Below, piece after piece: positions 35,639 through 45,400 of a DNA stretch of 64,000 nucleotides. The notes under the pieces are model-generated. The model did no database searches and was not told the origin of the DNA. It was given only the letters and a program-made list of their open reading frames with translations. Positions within the stretch are counted from its first letter, which is position 1, and each line of letters starts with the position of its first letter. The translations under genes were made by a program, and so were the position numbers. The DNA lies in NCBI GenBank assembly GCA_020436025.1, contig JAGQYP010000002.1, forward strand, positions 62,001-126,000, read 5' to 3'. Origin of the DNA: Crocinitomicaceae bacterium. Lineage in GTDB: Bacteria > Bacteroidota > Bacteroidia > Flavobacteriales_D > Crocinitomicaceae.

Positions 35639-35857
35639 TTAGCAGCACCCAGATGAACAACTGCCATTTTCTTGAATAGGCGGACATGGAACCGTTCCAT
35701 AAGAACAATAAACGCAGCAATCTCCTTCTTTCGGCTTTAGAAGAGCCTTGCAGTTCTCACATTCATAAAACCAGGAGCATGCATCTGTTGGCATTTCCTC
35801 TTCTTTCTTATGTCCACATTCTGGACAAGTTAGCACTGATTTAAGTTCTACCGCCAT
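35639..35857 (-). CDS. GDCCVxC domain-containing small metal-binding protein
   Basis: 72 residues with CPECG, a Cys-containing middle (CSWFYECENCK) and the signature GDCCVYC, ending GSCSSGCC: twelve cysteines in all. This family (some members contain selenocysteine) is typically encoded beside mercury or other metal transporters. Start overlaps the MerTP stop by one base, so it is the last gene of the ArsR-MerTP operon. Confidence 0.85.
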   Translation of the reverse strand: MAVELKSVLTCPECGHKKEEEMPTDACSWFYECENCKALLKPKEGDCCVYCSYGTVPCPPIQENGSCSSGCC

Positions 35858-36453
35858 TATAAATTCTTCGTTTCTGTAACTGAATATCCAGTTGAGTTTA
35901 TTGCTTCTTTAATTTCTTTTTGATTCGTTTTGCTCTTGTCGAATTCGACTATTGCATTGCCATTATCATAGGAAACATCTACGTTCCCGATTCCGTCCAA
36001 TTGAAGAATCTCATGGGTTACATGCTCCTCACAGCTTGCACAAGTCATCCCTTCAATGGTAAATTCTGATTTCTGAGCATTTCCTTCTTCAATAGCATTT
36101 ACTGAGGCATTGTTATCATAAAACACATGAGAATAATATGGGAAGGTCAACATTATAGCAGCGAACACAGTAATAAGACCAAGGAGAAGTTTGGTTTGCA
36201 TGAAACTCTTTTTCTCTTCAGTATCGCAATTGCAATCAACTTCCTTCTGGGGTTTTAATTTCTGATACCAGGCAAAACCAAGAGTCAAGATTGTGAATCC
36301 AATCAGGTATGGTCTCGCTGGCTCCATCCAAGAAAACGTTGATGCCAGTCCGCTGGTTCCAGCAATTAGAGCTATGACGGGAGTAATACAGCATAATGAT
36401 GCCGCAATTGCAGTCAATAGACCTACGCCAGCTATTTTGTTATTTGATTTCAT
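35857..36453 (-). CDS. MerT-MerP fusion mercuric/metal transport protein
   Basis: 198 residues: a MerT-like membrane part (three helices, with the CC pair in AASLCCITPVIAL near 16 and a cytoplasmic CNCD near 76) and a C-terminal periplasmic MerP/HMA domain (GMTCASCEEHV, about 134-144). It carries Hg(II) or a related soft metal into the cell for detoxification; no merA reductase is in the window. Overlaps arsR-family gene by 4 nt. Confidence 0.85.
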   Translation of the reverse strand: MKSNNKIAGVGLLTAIAASLCCITPVIALIAGTSGLASTFSWMEPARPYLIGFTILTLGFAWYQKLKPQKEVDCNCDTEEKKSFMQTKLLLGLITVFAAIMLTFPYYSHVFYDNNASVNAIEEGNAQKSEFTIEGMTCASCEEHVTHEILQLDGIGNVDVSYDNGNAIVEFDKSKTNQKEIKEAINSTGYSVTETKNL

Positions 36454-36821
36454 GCCGTAACTGTATTAGGTTCGTCCACAATTAAATCGAAAAACGTATT
36501 TAATATTTGTGTTTGAGACTCACTATTTGAGTAGAAGATTGTCTGCCCTTCCTTAACCGAGTAGATTAACTGACGGTCTTTTAGTTTTCTCAGATGCTGA
36601 GATACTGCAGAGATAGAAATTCCAAGAATATCACTAAGGTCACAAACGCAAAGTCTTCCTTCATGTTGAAGTAGGAATAAAATATTGAATCTAACTGTGT
36701 TGCCAGCAAGGTTCAACACAGTAGTCATTGAATCAATTGTTCGAGACTGGTCTTCCAGCAATTTCTTGCATCTATTTATTTGCTCGGCATCCGCCTCTAA
36801 CCTTATACATGAATTACTCAT
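36450..36821 (-). CDS. ArsR/SmtB-family repressor
   Basis: 123 residues with a winged helix (LCVCDLSDILGISISAVSQH, about 71-90) typical of ArsR/SmtB. CVC in the recognition region (ELCVCD type) is the classical As/Hg-thiol binding motif. First gene of the operon and probably autoregulated through the palindrome 20-40 bp upstream. A -7 box lies only 4 nt before the ATG, predicting a leaderless mRNA. Confidence 0.88.
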   Translation of the reverse strand: MSNSCIRLEADAEQINRCKKLLEDQSRTIDSMTTVLNLAGNTVRFNILFLLQHEGRLCVCDLSDILGISISAVSQHLRKLKDRQLIYSVKEGQTIFYSNSESQTQILNTFFDLIVDEPNTVTA

Positions 36822-36825
36822 AGTA

Positions 36826-36833
36826 CAAAGATA
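36826..36833 (-). promoter_or_regulatory. -7 box giving a leaderless ArsR transcript
   Basis: TATCTTTG on the minus strand, a perfect TAnnTTTG match ending 4 nt before the ATG. Confidence 0.6.
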
Positions 36834-36839
36834 CTTAAT

Positions 36840-36861
36840 TATTTTAGCAAATGCTTAAATA
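36840..36861. promoter_or_regulatory. Palindromic ArsR-type operator
   Basis: Arms TATTTTAGCA and TGCTTAAATA around a 2-bp centre, one mismatch in ten pairs; upstream of and adjacent to the -7 box, so bound repressor would block initiation. Confidence 0.7.
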
Positions 36862-36870
36862 CGTAAAAAT

Positions 36871-37018
36871 GTCGAACCGCTTTTTTCAATAACGTCAAGG
36901 GATACAGAAGATTTAGTACCGTTACCCTGGTTTGGTTAAAACCAATAAAAAAGCCCTGTAACTCTACGTTACAGGGCTAAATGTACACGAAATGATTGTA
37001 TTGTCGAACCAAATCGAC
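36871..37018. repeat. Intercassette repeat, copy A (with terminator)
   Basis: 148 bp beginning and ending with GTCGAACC. It contains a perfect 11-bp terminator stem (AGCCCTGTAAC/GTTACAGGGCT, 36952-36978, T-run on minus) for the CDF gene and the 36-bp end element (36983-37018). Copy B is at 37839-37988. Confidence 0.85.
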
Positions 37019-37024
37019 CAATAA

Positions 37025-37816
37025 TTATTTTGCCAACTTGAGTATTCTGAATGCTCCTCTGAGGACTATTACGAATACTACTGAACCAATAATTAGGTCT
37101 GGAAGTCTGTCTGATAAAACACTCACCAGAATACCTGCCAGAATAACTCCCACATTAATAATGATGTCGTTGCTTGTGAAAATCATACTCGCTTTCATAT
37201 GAGCCTCTTCCGATTTAGATTTCTGTAATAGAATAAGGCACAGCCAGTTCGCAATAAGAGCGAACACTGATACTATTATCATGGTGAGGTAATCAGGCAC
37301 GTCATCCTCAAAGAAATATCGTCTAAAGACCTCAGTGATTCCGATTAGAGCTAATAGAATCTGAACGTATCCACTGAACTTAGCTATTCGTTTCTTCTTT
37401 GCCACAACTGCTCCAACAGCAAAAAGACTTAGACCATATACAAAGGAGTCAGAGAGCATGTCCAGACTATCAGCGACCAAACCCATTGAGTTAGACACCA
37501 ATCCAAAGGTCATTTCCAGAACGAAGAAGACGAAATTAATGACGAGTACTTGCCAAAGTAACTTAGACTGAAGCTTAGAATCACTTTCAACTTTCTCATC
37601 TGTCTCTTCAGTTTTCATCAGTTCTGTATCCAGAGCTAATGAGTCAAGAGAACTAAGAATGTTTTGGTCGCTCTCGTCATGATAAACTGTCAATTCCCTG
37701 TCTTCTATCTTGAAGTCAAGCTTTATGATTGTCTCATGACCATCAAGCTTCATACGAATGAGATTCTCCTCAGAAGGACAATCCATTTTCTTGATATGAA
37801 AGAGGCTTTTTTTCAC
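37025..37816 (-). CDS. Cation diffusion facilitator-type metal exporter
   Basis: 263 residues from a GTG at 37816, giving the family-typical VKKSLFHIKKMDCPSEENL start (an HMA-like cytosolic domain to about 75). Six membrane helices follow, with SLDMLSD (metal site, second helix) and HMKASMIFTSNDIIIN (fifth helix). It probably exports Zn, Cd or similar. The longer frame to 37915 only translates the repeat. A TAATTTTG -7 box lies 5 nt before the GTG, again leaderless. Confidence 0.8.
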   Translation of the reverse strand: MKKSLFHIKKMDCPSEENLIRMKLDGHETIIKLDFKIEDRELTVYHDESDQNILSSLDSLALDTELMKTEETDEKVESDSKLQSKLLWQVLVINFVFFVLEMTFGLVSNSMGLVADSLDMLSDSFVYGLSLFAVGAVVAKKKRIAKFSGYVQILLALIGITEVFRRYFFEDDVPDYLTMIIVSVFALIANWLCLILLQKSKSEEAHMKASMIFTSNDIIINVGVILAGILVSVLSDRLPDLIIGSVVFVIVLRGAFRILKLAK

Positions 37817-37821
37817 TGTTG

Positions 37822-37829
37822 CAAAATTA
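37822..37829 (-). promoter_or_regulatory. -7 box giving a leaderless CDF transcript
   Basis: TAATTTTG on the minus strand, perfect TAnnTTTG match ending 5 nt before the GTG start. Confidence 0.55.
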
Positions 37830-37838
37830 ACGAGAAAT

Positions 37839-37988
37839 GTCGAACCGCTAAAACGTAGTTGCGATAAAGGATAGAGAGAATTTAGTGCCGTTGCCCTGTT
37901 TCCAGTTAAAACCAATAAAAAAGCCCTGCAACTCTACGTTACAGGGCTTTTAGTACAAGACATGATTGTATTGTCGAACCAAATGGAA
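37839..37988. repeat. Intercassette repeat, copy B (with terminator)
   Basis: 150 bp homologous to copy A, again bounded by GTCGAACC. Contains the terminator AGCCCTGCAAC/GTTACAGGGCT (37922-37948, one mismatch, T-run on minus) for the LRAT-like gene and the third 36-bp element (37953-37988). Confidence 0.85.
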
Positions 37989-38013
37989 GACAAAAAAGAT
38001 TAGTACGATAGGA

Positions 38014-38520
38014 TTAGTCTTTTGCTGCTTCTCTAAGTAATAACCCTGCTAATAAGAATCCCATTCCAACCAGGGCAGCTTTCTCACTTTTGGCACCAAT
38101 TGCAGCAACTCCAGCAACAGCGGCAATACCAAGAGAAACATCTCCAGCATTTTTAACCTGTTGGCTTCTGTTCTCTCCATGATGCACCCAGTTCTTAAAG
38201 TGCTCGCAGTTATTTGCAATGTAATTATATGCCCGTTCCCCTATACGAGATAAAGCACGTTGAACTGCCAGTTGCCTATGAGCTTCAGGTCCTGGGAATC
38301 TATCTATTTGCTCAGGTTGGTAGGTTTGTAAGATGGTGCTTAGTTCCTTATAGGACACCTCTTTAACACCATCTCTATAATTTGCGACAAACACTGGGTT
38401 ACTATTTCTATAACCTAAGAAGATGGCATAATGGTCTACCATGCCTAATAATTTTTTCCGTAGAATGATTGCATCCGCCTGCTTCAGGTCATTTGCAACT
38501 ACAAATTGATGTAATGTCAT
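38014..38520 (-). CDS. LRAT-like (NlpC/P60 superfamily) hydrolase/acyltransferase
   Basis: 168 residues. The LRAT arrangement is visible: VDHYAIFLGY with His30 and NNCEHFKNWVHHG with nucleophile Cys105. The C-terminus (CLGIAAVAGV-like Ala/Gly stretch, then GMGFLLAGLLL) is hydrophobic, possibly membrane-attached. Bacterial LRAT-like proteins act on acyl chains or peptides; some lie in defence loci. It sits 77 bp after the SIR2-HerA-associated gene and is followed by cassette repeat B. Confidence 0.8.
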   Translation of the reverse strand: MTLHQFVVANDLKQADAIILRKKLLGMVDHYAIFLGYRNSNPVFVANYRDGVKEVSYKELSTILQTYQPEQIDRFPGPEAHRQLAVQRALSRIGERAYNYIANNCEHFKNWVHHGENRSQQVKNAGDVSLGIAAVAGVAAIGAKSEKAALVGMGFLLAGLLLREAAKD

Positions 38521-38596
38521 AATCTAATCTTTTTTGTTTCCACCAAAATTACGTCAGAACCCCTGGCATTTATTTGGGACAATGGTCATTGTCCTC

Positions 38597-39430
38597 TCAT
38601 TGTCCAATTGATTTCGGTGCATTGCTCTCAATAATCTTCTCCGCTTTCCCAGTTAATTCTGCATACCTTTTCAAATTGTTCTTCAATCTATTATGAAGCT
38701 TGTTTACCGCCTTTTGGTAAATAAAATTTCCTTCATTGTCCACAGCATAAGTGCATATTGGCCTAAAATGACCGCTATTACCTCTACCCTTAGGGGTTAT
38801 TAGATTAAATTCCTTTAGCTTATGAAAAAAGATAAGTAACTCGGCTTTTCTTTCTGGATTACACCTTATCTGAAGGTTTCCTGTTACTGGAGAAAAGACT
38901 CTTCGCATTTCTTTTACCGAATAAATCCATTTCTTATCAGCTATATCTCTTATAATTTCATCCAATTCATATGGAATACCATTCCACTCGTAATAATACC
39001 TTGATTGAATTTTTCTCTGAGGTAGCAACACAACATGTTTTCTTATATTAAAAAGACTTGTTAGAGCGTCATAATCATATCCTGCTATCTCACAGGTTTC
39101 TCTGAGATTTTCATCTACCTGAGCAAGTATATTTGGGCCATCTTTCTTTTGAGAAATTATTATTAGATACTTCTCAAAGATGTCAGCGAGCAGGTATTCC
39201 AATTTTTGTTTTTCATCTTGATTGGAATGGTTGCTGAGCTTGTTATTGATTCCAGATAACATAGGACCTGAAATAGCGACTATCTTATTGTGGTCATCAG
39301 ATTCGAGCGCACTTTCAATTTTATCCAACATGGTATTGAGGTTGGTCTCAAGGTCCACCTTTCGAACAAGAGCAATAAGTTCATCCGCAGAACCATAAGT
39401 TTCATATATGATTGATTCAAGCTTGCTCAT
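38597..39430 (-). CDS. Unknown third gene of the SIR2-HerA locus
   Basis: 277 residues, soluble, two parts: a helical N-terminal half (1-130) and a C-terminal region (YYYEWNGIPYELDEIIRDIA ... LLIFFHKLKEF ... GHFRPICTYAVD) that faintly resembles the helical C-terminal domain of Bacteroidota RteC-like proteins. It starts 14 nt inside the HerA gene, so it is translated with it. It is not part of the two-gene SIR2-HerA system I know. No function assigned. Confidence 0.65.
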   Translation of the reverse strand: MSKLESIIYETYGSADELIALVRKVDLETNLNTMLDKIESALESDDHNKIVAISGPMLSGINNKLSNHSNQDEKQKLEYLLADIFEKYLIIISQKKDGPNILAQVDENLRETCEIAGYDYDALTSLFNIRKHVVLLPQRKIQSRYYYEWNGIPYELDEIIRDIADKKWIYSVKEMRRVFSPVTGNLQIRCNPERKAELLIFFHKLKEFNLITPKGRGNSGHFRPICTYAVDNEGNFIYQKAVNKLHNRLKNNLKRYAELTGKAEKIIESNAPKSIGQ

Positions 39431-41276
39431 TGTTGTCCATCCAGTTATCCAGAAGTACTATTGTTTTATTATCAGGTTCATATCGTGATTCTTCTATCTT
39501 CCCTATGTCAATCATAACAGGCACCTGGGCAGCTAATCCTGCAAATATGCAAGTCCCAGTAGGAAGAATTGGTAATGATTCAAATGATAACTTATCCAGA
39601 TAAGAAATCGTCTTTTCTACCGCGCGAATATCATTGTTATTAATCAACCTGTGGAGGAAAAAATTATGCAGCTGCGAAATGATTGTTGGACTAATATCAG
39701 AAGGTCTTTGACTTGCAATAGTCAAGAAGACTCCAAATTTCCTACCTTCCTTAATAATTTCCTCAAAGGTTTCTAATCTGTAATCCTTCCATGATTCGCT
39801 TTCTCTTTCAGAAGATTCCGAAAGAATATTGTGGGCTTCATCAATGATAATGTTCAGAGACTTTTCCTTAGTATTTGCTTCCTTCTTTTCTTCGTACATC
39901 TGTTTACAAATAAGAAATGGAAGCATTTTTCTCATCTGCACATTTACGTCACGTAGAGAAATAACGCTAATGTTTTTTAGTTCTGGATTATCATTTACAG
40001 TTATTAGCTTGTTTATGTCTTTAACTCGTCCAGATATTCTATTAATCAATGGAGATAGATGCTCTTGATTTGCAAATCCTCCGATGATTTCATCATGATA
40101 TTTTAGAATTAACTTTAACCTAATCCTCGTAATTAGACTTGTATCACTGTTAAAAGTCAAGTTTCCAAGATGTTCATTCACTATAGAAACAACAGCCTGA
40201 CCGTAGTCACCTCCAATGAAATATCTTTTATCCCTTGTGTGGTATTTTAATGTATTCTGGAAAAAAGGAAGGATTTCATCCATGTTGGATTCAGAAAAGC
40301 ACTCCGAAAGATTGTTTAAAAAATCAATTATTATCCCAGACCTGAGGATTCCATCCTCTTTTACAATAATCTTTTCTATGAGGTCCTGAATAAATACATG
40401 TAATTGCTCATCAGAAGAAACCTTATCATTTATTTTAGGACTATTAAGAGCTCTACGAATAAATGGAGCTTGAGTTTTTTCTGTGGCTTCCAATATCAAT
40501 GACCAAAAATCTGGGTCTTCAACATGTTTGGATTTGATTGGAAATTTAGTTCCATTATCTGTTCTTGTACTCAAAGCAAAAGAGCTTTTCCTGTCTCTGT
40601 CTATCAATCTATCATCATCGACATACTCTCCATTAAAATCAATTAAATAGAATGATGCATTGGCAGCAAAGTTTTGTTGGGATTTGAAATCCAAAAAGAG
40701 AGTATTGTATATCTTGGAAAGTGTATAAGATTTCCCGCTACCTGTATTACCAAAAATCCCAATGTGACTGGCGAAAAGACTGTTGACTCCTATCTTCACC
40801 GTCTGCCCCTTCTCATGAGTTAAGGTTCCAATACCGATAGGAGCATCTGAAGGCTTGATAAAATTATGAACTATCTCATATTCGTCAGAATCAAGTAAGA
40901 AACATTCGTTCTTAATCAGTGGTAATTCCTTGATTCCTCTTTCAAATCCATTTGAATTGAAAAAACCTAATAGACTAACTGATAGAACCCTGTTTATTTC
41001 ATCTTGTTGCTTACCGTACTTTGAATTGGAGGCGGACTTATCTTCATCTGTAAATTCTCCATCAACCTTCCCAATTATCTTAGTAAATCCTTTTACAATC
41101 TTTATGTAACTGTTTACAGATACGTTCCGAATTACTTCTCCCTGATAAAGAAGGTTAGCACTATTCTTAGATTTATCTACAATCACCCTAACCCTTCTTC
41201 CTTCCACGCTGATAACATGTCCAACTTTAAAAATGGAATCCTTTTGAAGCTTGTTATTTAAATCGTTGTTAGACAT
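39417..41276 (-). CDS. HerA-type hexameric ATPase (DUF87), SIR2-associated
   Basis: 619 residues: HAS-barrel N-terminus (VGHVISVEGRRVRVIV), Walker A FGNTGSGKS (about 175-183), Walker B IIIDEAHNILSE (about 474-485), a sensor SQRPSDISP and the C-terminal HerA region (GTCIFAGLAAQVPVMIDIG). HerA ATPases form DNA-translocating hexamers; in SIR2-HerA defence they complex with the SIR2 NADase. Start overlaps the SIR2 stop by one base. Confidence 0.9.
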   Translation of the reverse strand: MSNNDLNNKLQKDSIFKVGHVISVEGRRVRVIVDKSKNSANLLYQGEVIRNVSVNSYIKIVKGFTKIIGKVDGEFTDEDKSASNSKYGKQQDEINRVLSVSLLGFFNSNGFERGIKELPLIKNECFLLDSDEYEIVHNFIKPSDAPIGIGTLTHEKGQTVKIGVNSLFASHIGIFGNTGSGKSYTLSKIYNTLFLDFKSQQNFAANASFYLIDFNGEYVDDDRLIDRDRKSSFALSTRTDNGTKFPIKSKHVEDPDFWSLILEATEKTQAPFIRRALNSPKINDKVSSDEQLHVFIQDLIEKIIVKEDGILRSGIIIDFLNNLSECFSESNMDEILPFFQNTLKYHTRDKRYFIGGDYGQAVVSIVNEHLGNLTFNSDTSLITRIRLKLILKYHDEIIGGFANQEHLSPLINRISGRVKDINKLITVNDNPELKNISVISLRDVNVQMRKMLPFLICKQMYEEKKEANTKEKSLNIIIDEAHNILSESSERESESWKDYRLETFEEIIKEGRKFGVFLTIASQRPSDISPTIISQLHNFFLHRLINNNDIRAVEKTISYLDKLSFESLPILPTGTCIFAGLAAQVPVMIDIGKIEESRYEPDNKTIVLLDNWMDNNEQA

Positions 41277-42469
41277 TACTTCTTATCCTTAGTTTTCATC
41301 AGTTCAATCACCTTACCGAACAGCTTTTCATTAATCATTCTCAAATCAAAATTTTCCTCAGGATGAATTAATCTTATGTTCTTATGTTTTTCAAAATCAA
41401 AATCATCCTTTTTGAAATTCGCAAGTATATCATTGTCTGCCTCTGGCATAAAAGAGCAGATGTAAACGAATAAAGTTGGATTCGATTTAATTGCACGTAT
41501 TGTGATTTCTCTGATATGCTCATCAGCCATAGAAAACCCTATCACGAATAGAGACGTAGCTTCTTTCTCTAACTCATTAGAGTATAGTCGGAGCATTTCA
41601 TAATAATTCTTATTGAAGGTTGTATCCTTGAATTTCTCCTTAGTTGGATTGACTATTTGCAATTTTTCGTATGCGTCAATAAAGACATCACAATTTGGAA
41701 TTGCTGCAGGATTAACCGTATCACAGATTTCTTTGATTGTTAAATCTCTGTTATCTGAAGCCCATTTAGCGTCATTGAGACCTTTTATATCGAGAAATGT
41801 TAATGCACCGATTGTGTTTTTGACTTCTTCTACAAGCTCAAGATTATCAAACTCAATATTCTGCCCATTTTTCTTCCACGTAACTGAACCATGAACTTTA
41901 AGCAAATTGAATACTGGAAGTTCACTAACATTGTCATAGTGTTGACTCTTCTGAAAATAAGACTTCTTAAAGTTACTTAAGCTAAATCTCTGATTGAAAA
42001 TCCCATGGAATCCATCATTGAACTGTCCACCAATTTCTTCTATTGTTTTCTCCAGGAAAACATCAATGTTGGTAGTAAATAGGTTTACTTGTTTGGTTAC
42101 TGTATTGCTTCTTCTCTCATATACTATTTCATTGATGGAACTTAGAAACTTGTAATACGCTAATGATACATTCTGTAGCCTATTGTCAGGTGTGCTATTG
42201 TCGGCTGCATACTCATGCTTTAAATCACTATAGTCTCTTATAACGGAATTCGTTCCCATGGCAACATCAAAGTAATTCTTGTAAATAGATGCTTTGACAT
42301 ATTTCTTAACATCCTCATTAGCGCCAGCATATTCAACGAGGTCTGTAAGCCAGTTTTCGATATTTCCAAGAGTATCAAAAAACGGTACTGATGCACCAGA
42401 ACCAATTAGAAAATTCAGGTTAGAATCCTGTATTACATCTTTAATTTTTTCGAAATTACCTTCAATCAT
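41276..42469 (-). CDS. SIR2-like NADase of a SIR2-HerA anti-phage system
   Basis: 397 residues. SIR2-fold motifs: FLIGSGASVPF (about 19-29), LFTTNIDVFLE (about 129-139), LKVHGSVTW with the catalytic His (about 190), and SLFVIGFSMADEH (about 315). In the characterised defence family, SIR2 plus HerA depletes NAD or degrades DNA upon phage infection, causing abortive infection; the role here is inferred from the pair. It starts 11 bp after hsdR. Confidence 0.9.
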   Translation of the reverse strand: MIEGNFEKIKDVIQDSNLNFLIGSGASVPFFDTLGNIENWLTDLVEYAGANEDVKKYVKASIYKNYFDVAMGTNSVIRDYSDLKHEYAADNSTPDNRLQNVSLAYYKFLSSINEIVYERRSNTVTKQVNLFTTNIDVFLEKTIEEIGGQFNDGFHGIFNQRFSLSNFKKSYFQKSQHYDNVSELPVFNLLKVHGSVTWKKNGQNIEFDNLELVEEVKNTIGALTFLDIKGLNDAKWASDNRDLTIKEICDTVNPAAIPNCDVFIDAYEKLQIVNPTKEKFKDTTFNKNYYEMLRLYSNELEKEATSLFVIGFSMADEHIREITIRAIKSNPTLFVYICSFMPEADNDILANFKKDDFDFEKHKNIRLIHPEENFDLRMINEKLFGKVIELMKTKDKK

Positions 42470-42480
42470 AAATATATAAT

Positions 42481-45400
42481 TTACGCTGCCACCCAGCCCC
42501 GACCTAAACTGGCCTGAACATATACGTGGTCAAATATTTTATTACTTGCTTCTGCAAATTCTTTTCTTCCATATGGTATCTGAGGTAGGTCTTTGTCAAG
42601 AACTTCCTCAATAGCTCCTTTTACTTTCTCTTTGGTCTCAGAGTCTTTAAACCAATCCTGGACTAACACTTTTGGTTGCTCTTCCCTTAATCTCTTAAGA
42701 AGATGCTTAGCAGCATTCTTAACGTCATGCTCTTGTTCCTTTGTAAGCTTGTCTCTTCGTATTAGGTCGAATAATTCCAACTCATCCTCCGTCAATCCAA
42801 GTTCAATGTGACGTTGGTCTTCTTCCTTAAGCTTGTTCACAAAGTCCAGGAGCTCGTTGTAGATGTCTTCTGCACCGACACCGAATCCTCCATCAGGGTT
42901 ATCCTTACTTCCTGCATTATATCTATCAATGATTGCCTGGAATCGTTCTATGAAGGAAGCCCTGGTTACATTCTGTTCCAACATCTTTTCCAGCTTGTCT
43001 TCGATAAACGCTCTTAAGTCAGCTATCTCAATGTTCTTATGATTCTTTTTTGGAAACTGCTCTCTAAGCTTATCTATGTCGAAAGCAGCAAGATTGATTT
43101 CCTTCTTGTAACCTTTAATCTTGTATTCATTCTGCGGGACCCAGGAATCTTTGGCTATATTGCTTGATTCCTCATTCGTCAATACACTTTGGTCCAGGAG
43201 TTCAGATATGCGTTGTTCCGCACGCTCTATATTCGCTTTACCAATGTGATTGTCAATTACACCTCTCAGGTAGTGCACTACTTCAACCACCTGGTATTTA
43301 TCTCTCATCTTGAGAATATCAGGTCGACAAGCTTCATATAACCCATAGCAAGTATTATCATATACATAGAACTCCTTACGAAGCTCATCTTTGGCCAATA
43401 GTATATCTGCATAGTCATCAAATAACTCCAGCTTAGAAAATGTTTCCCCAGAGGCGAGCACCTTATCCAGGTCAACTTCATGCTCAAGACAGAATTTTCT
43501 AACTGAGGCTACTGCTTCATCCAATAGTACCAGTAGTTGTGATTTATCTTCCACTGGGTCTTGACCCTCAGGGTTCTGCGTTGGGTCCGCTTCTTCACCT
43601 TGTCCATAATCGGTAAGAGCTCTCTTGATGTTTCGGAATACATTGAAGTAGTCTACAATCAAACCATTCCTCTTTCCTGGCGCAACCCTGTTCGCTCTTG
43701 CTATGGTCTGCATTAGCGTGTGGTTCTTCATGGGTTTATCCAGGTAAAGTGTTGATACTGTAGGAGCATCAAACCCAGTTAACCACATTGCGCAAACAAA
43801 TACGAGTTGTAGTTTGTGTTCAGGGTCCTTGAAGTTATCTTCTACATTCTTCCCATTCTCATCGAGCTCATTCATTCTCTCACGGTGGAATTGAATGTTA
43901 AGTCCTTTTTCCTTGAATTTATCTTTCTCGTCTGCATCTTCAGATATGATTACGGCCATATCCATCCAGTTCAGATAATCAATGATTCTCTTGAGCTCTG
44001 TTCTTTCATTCTCATCTGTAACCTGCTGAAGTTCTTTTCTGAGAGCTTTAAGTTGTTCGGTAATGTTCTTCTTGACTTTATCATACATCTTAACTGTAGT
44101 GTACTTGTCAACACATATTACCATCCCTTTTCCCAGGTATCCTCTTCGAGGGAAGTGATAAGCAATATCATGAGCTATCGTATCCAAACGGTCATCTCTG
44201 GTGATTACCTCCATGGTTGTGGCATACTTATCCTCCAGCTTCTGCTGCTGTTTCTCATCCAGGTTCTCTTCCTCCAGGATTTCCGCCAGGTCTTCATTCA
44301 ACTCATCATTGGTTATCTGGAGCTCTGGTAATCGTTTGTCATAGTACAGAGGGACCGTAGCTCCATCTTCTATTGCCTGAGCGAAGTTGTATTCGGAAAT
44401 GTAGTCTCCGAACCATTTGTAAGTCTTTCTTTCTTTACCAAGTAATGGAGTCCCAGTAAATGCAATGAATTGAGCATTAGGTAAACCTGTACGTAAGTTC
44501 TCCGCCAGAGAAGCATATTGTGTACGGTGGGCTTCATCCACGATTACGATGATGTCATCACGCTCGGAAATCAACGGATACTTCTTCCCTTTATCATATC
44601 TGAATTTTTGGATAAGCGTAAAGATGTACCGCTTATTAGTAGCCAGGACTTCTCTTAATTCTTTACTATTCTTGGGTCTGGATGTATCTGCCTTATGACA
44701 AGCTCCCATGTTAAGGAAGTTTCTATAAATCTGAGTGTCCAGGTCATCTCGGTCCGTAATGATTAAGAAGGTGAAGTTTCCAGAGAATTTTCGGAAGATT
44801 TTGCGAGCGAAAAAAACCATTGAGTATGATTTACCGCTTCCCTGCGTATGCCAGAACACCCCAAGTTTACCTTCTCTATCTTCCCTGTCGTCAAACGCAT
44901 CAATCGCTTTATTAACTCCAATAAACTGGTGGTTCTTTGCCGTAACCTTGAATGCTGTGTTATTATACAACACAAAGTTCTCTATGTAGTCCAGCAGTTT
45001 TGGCTGGGTGCATAAACCATTTAGTGTATAACGTAAGCTATTATTTGATTTGCGAATCTCTTTCTTATTTGGACGCTCTTTCTCGTCATCAATTCGCAGC
45101 CATTCTCCAAAGTGTTCCCAGGTAGCTGTAAATGAACCTACTTTGGTTTCCTTCGCATTAGAAAGTAGAGTAACTGCATTATACCAGAATAACTGGGGAA
45201 GCTCCTGCTTATATGTGGTTAGATTGTCCTTGTATGCATTCCGAACTGACACATTGTTGTTTTTGAGTTCTACCAGGACAAGTGGTAATCCATTTATATA
45301 CAAGATAACATCAGGTCTTCGAAAACAGATTTCTCCCTTAATCCATAATTGTTGGACAGCCAGAAAATCATTGTTAGTTGGCTTATCGAAGTCTATTACC

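Noticed and set aside
37817..37915. N-terminal 33-residue extension of the CDF protein
   Set aside because: It translates the intercassette repeat and runs through the -7 box; the GTG at 37816 gives the family-typical N-terminus.
43816..44331. 171-codon ORF antisense to hsdR
   Set aside because: Lies entirely within the conserved helicase part of hsdR; hydrophobic composition is a by-product of the opposite strand.
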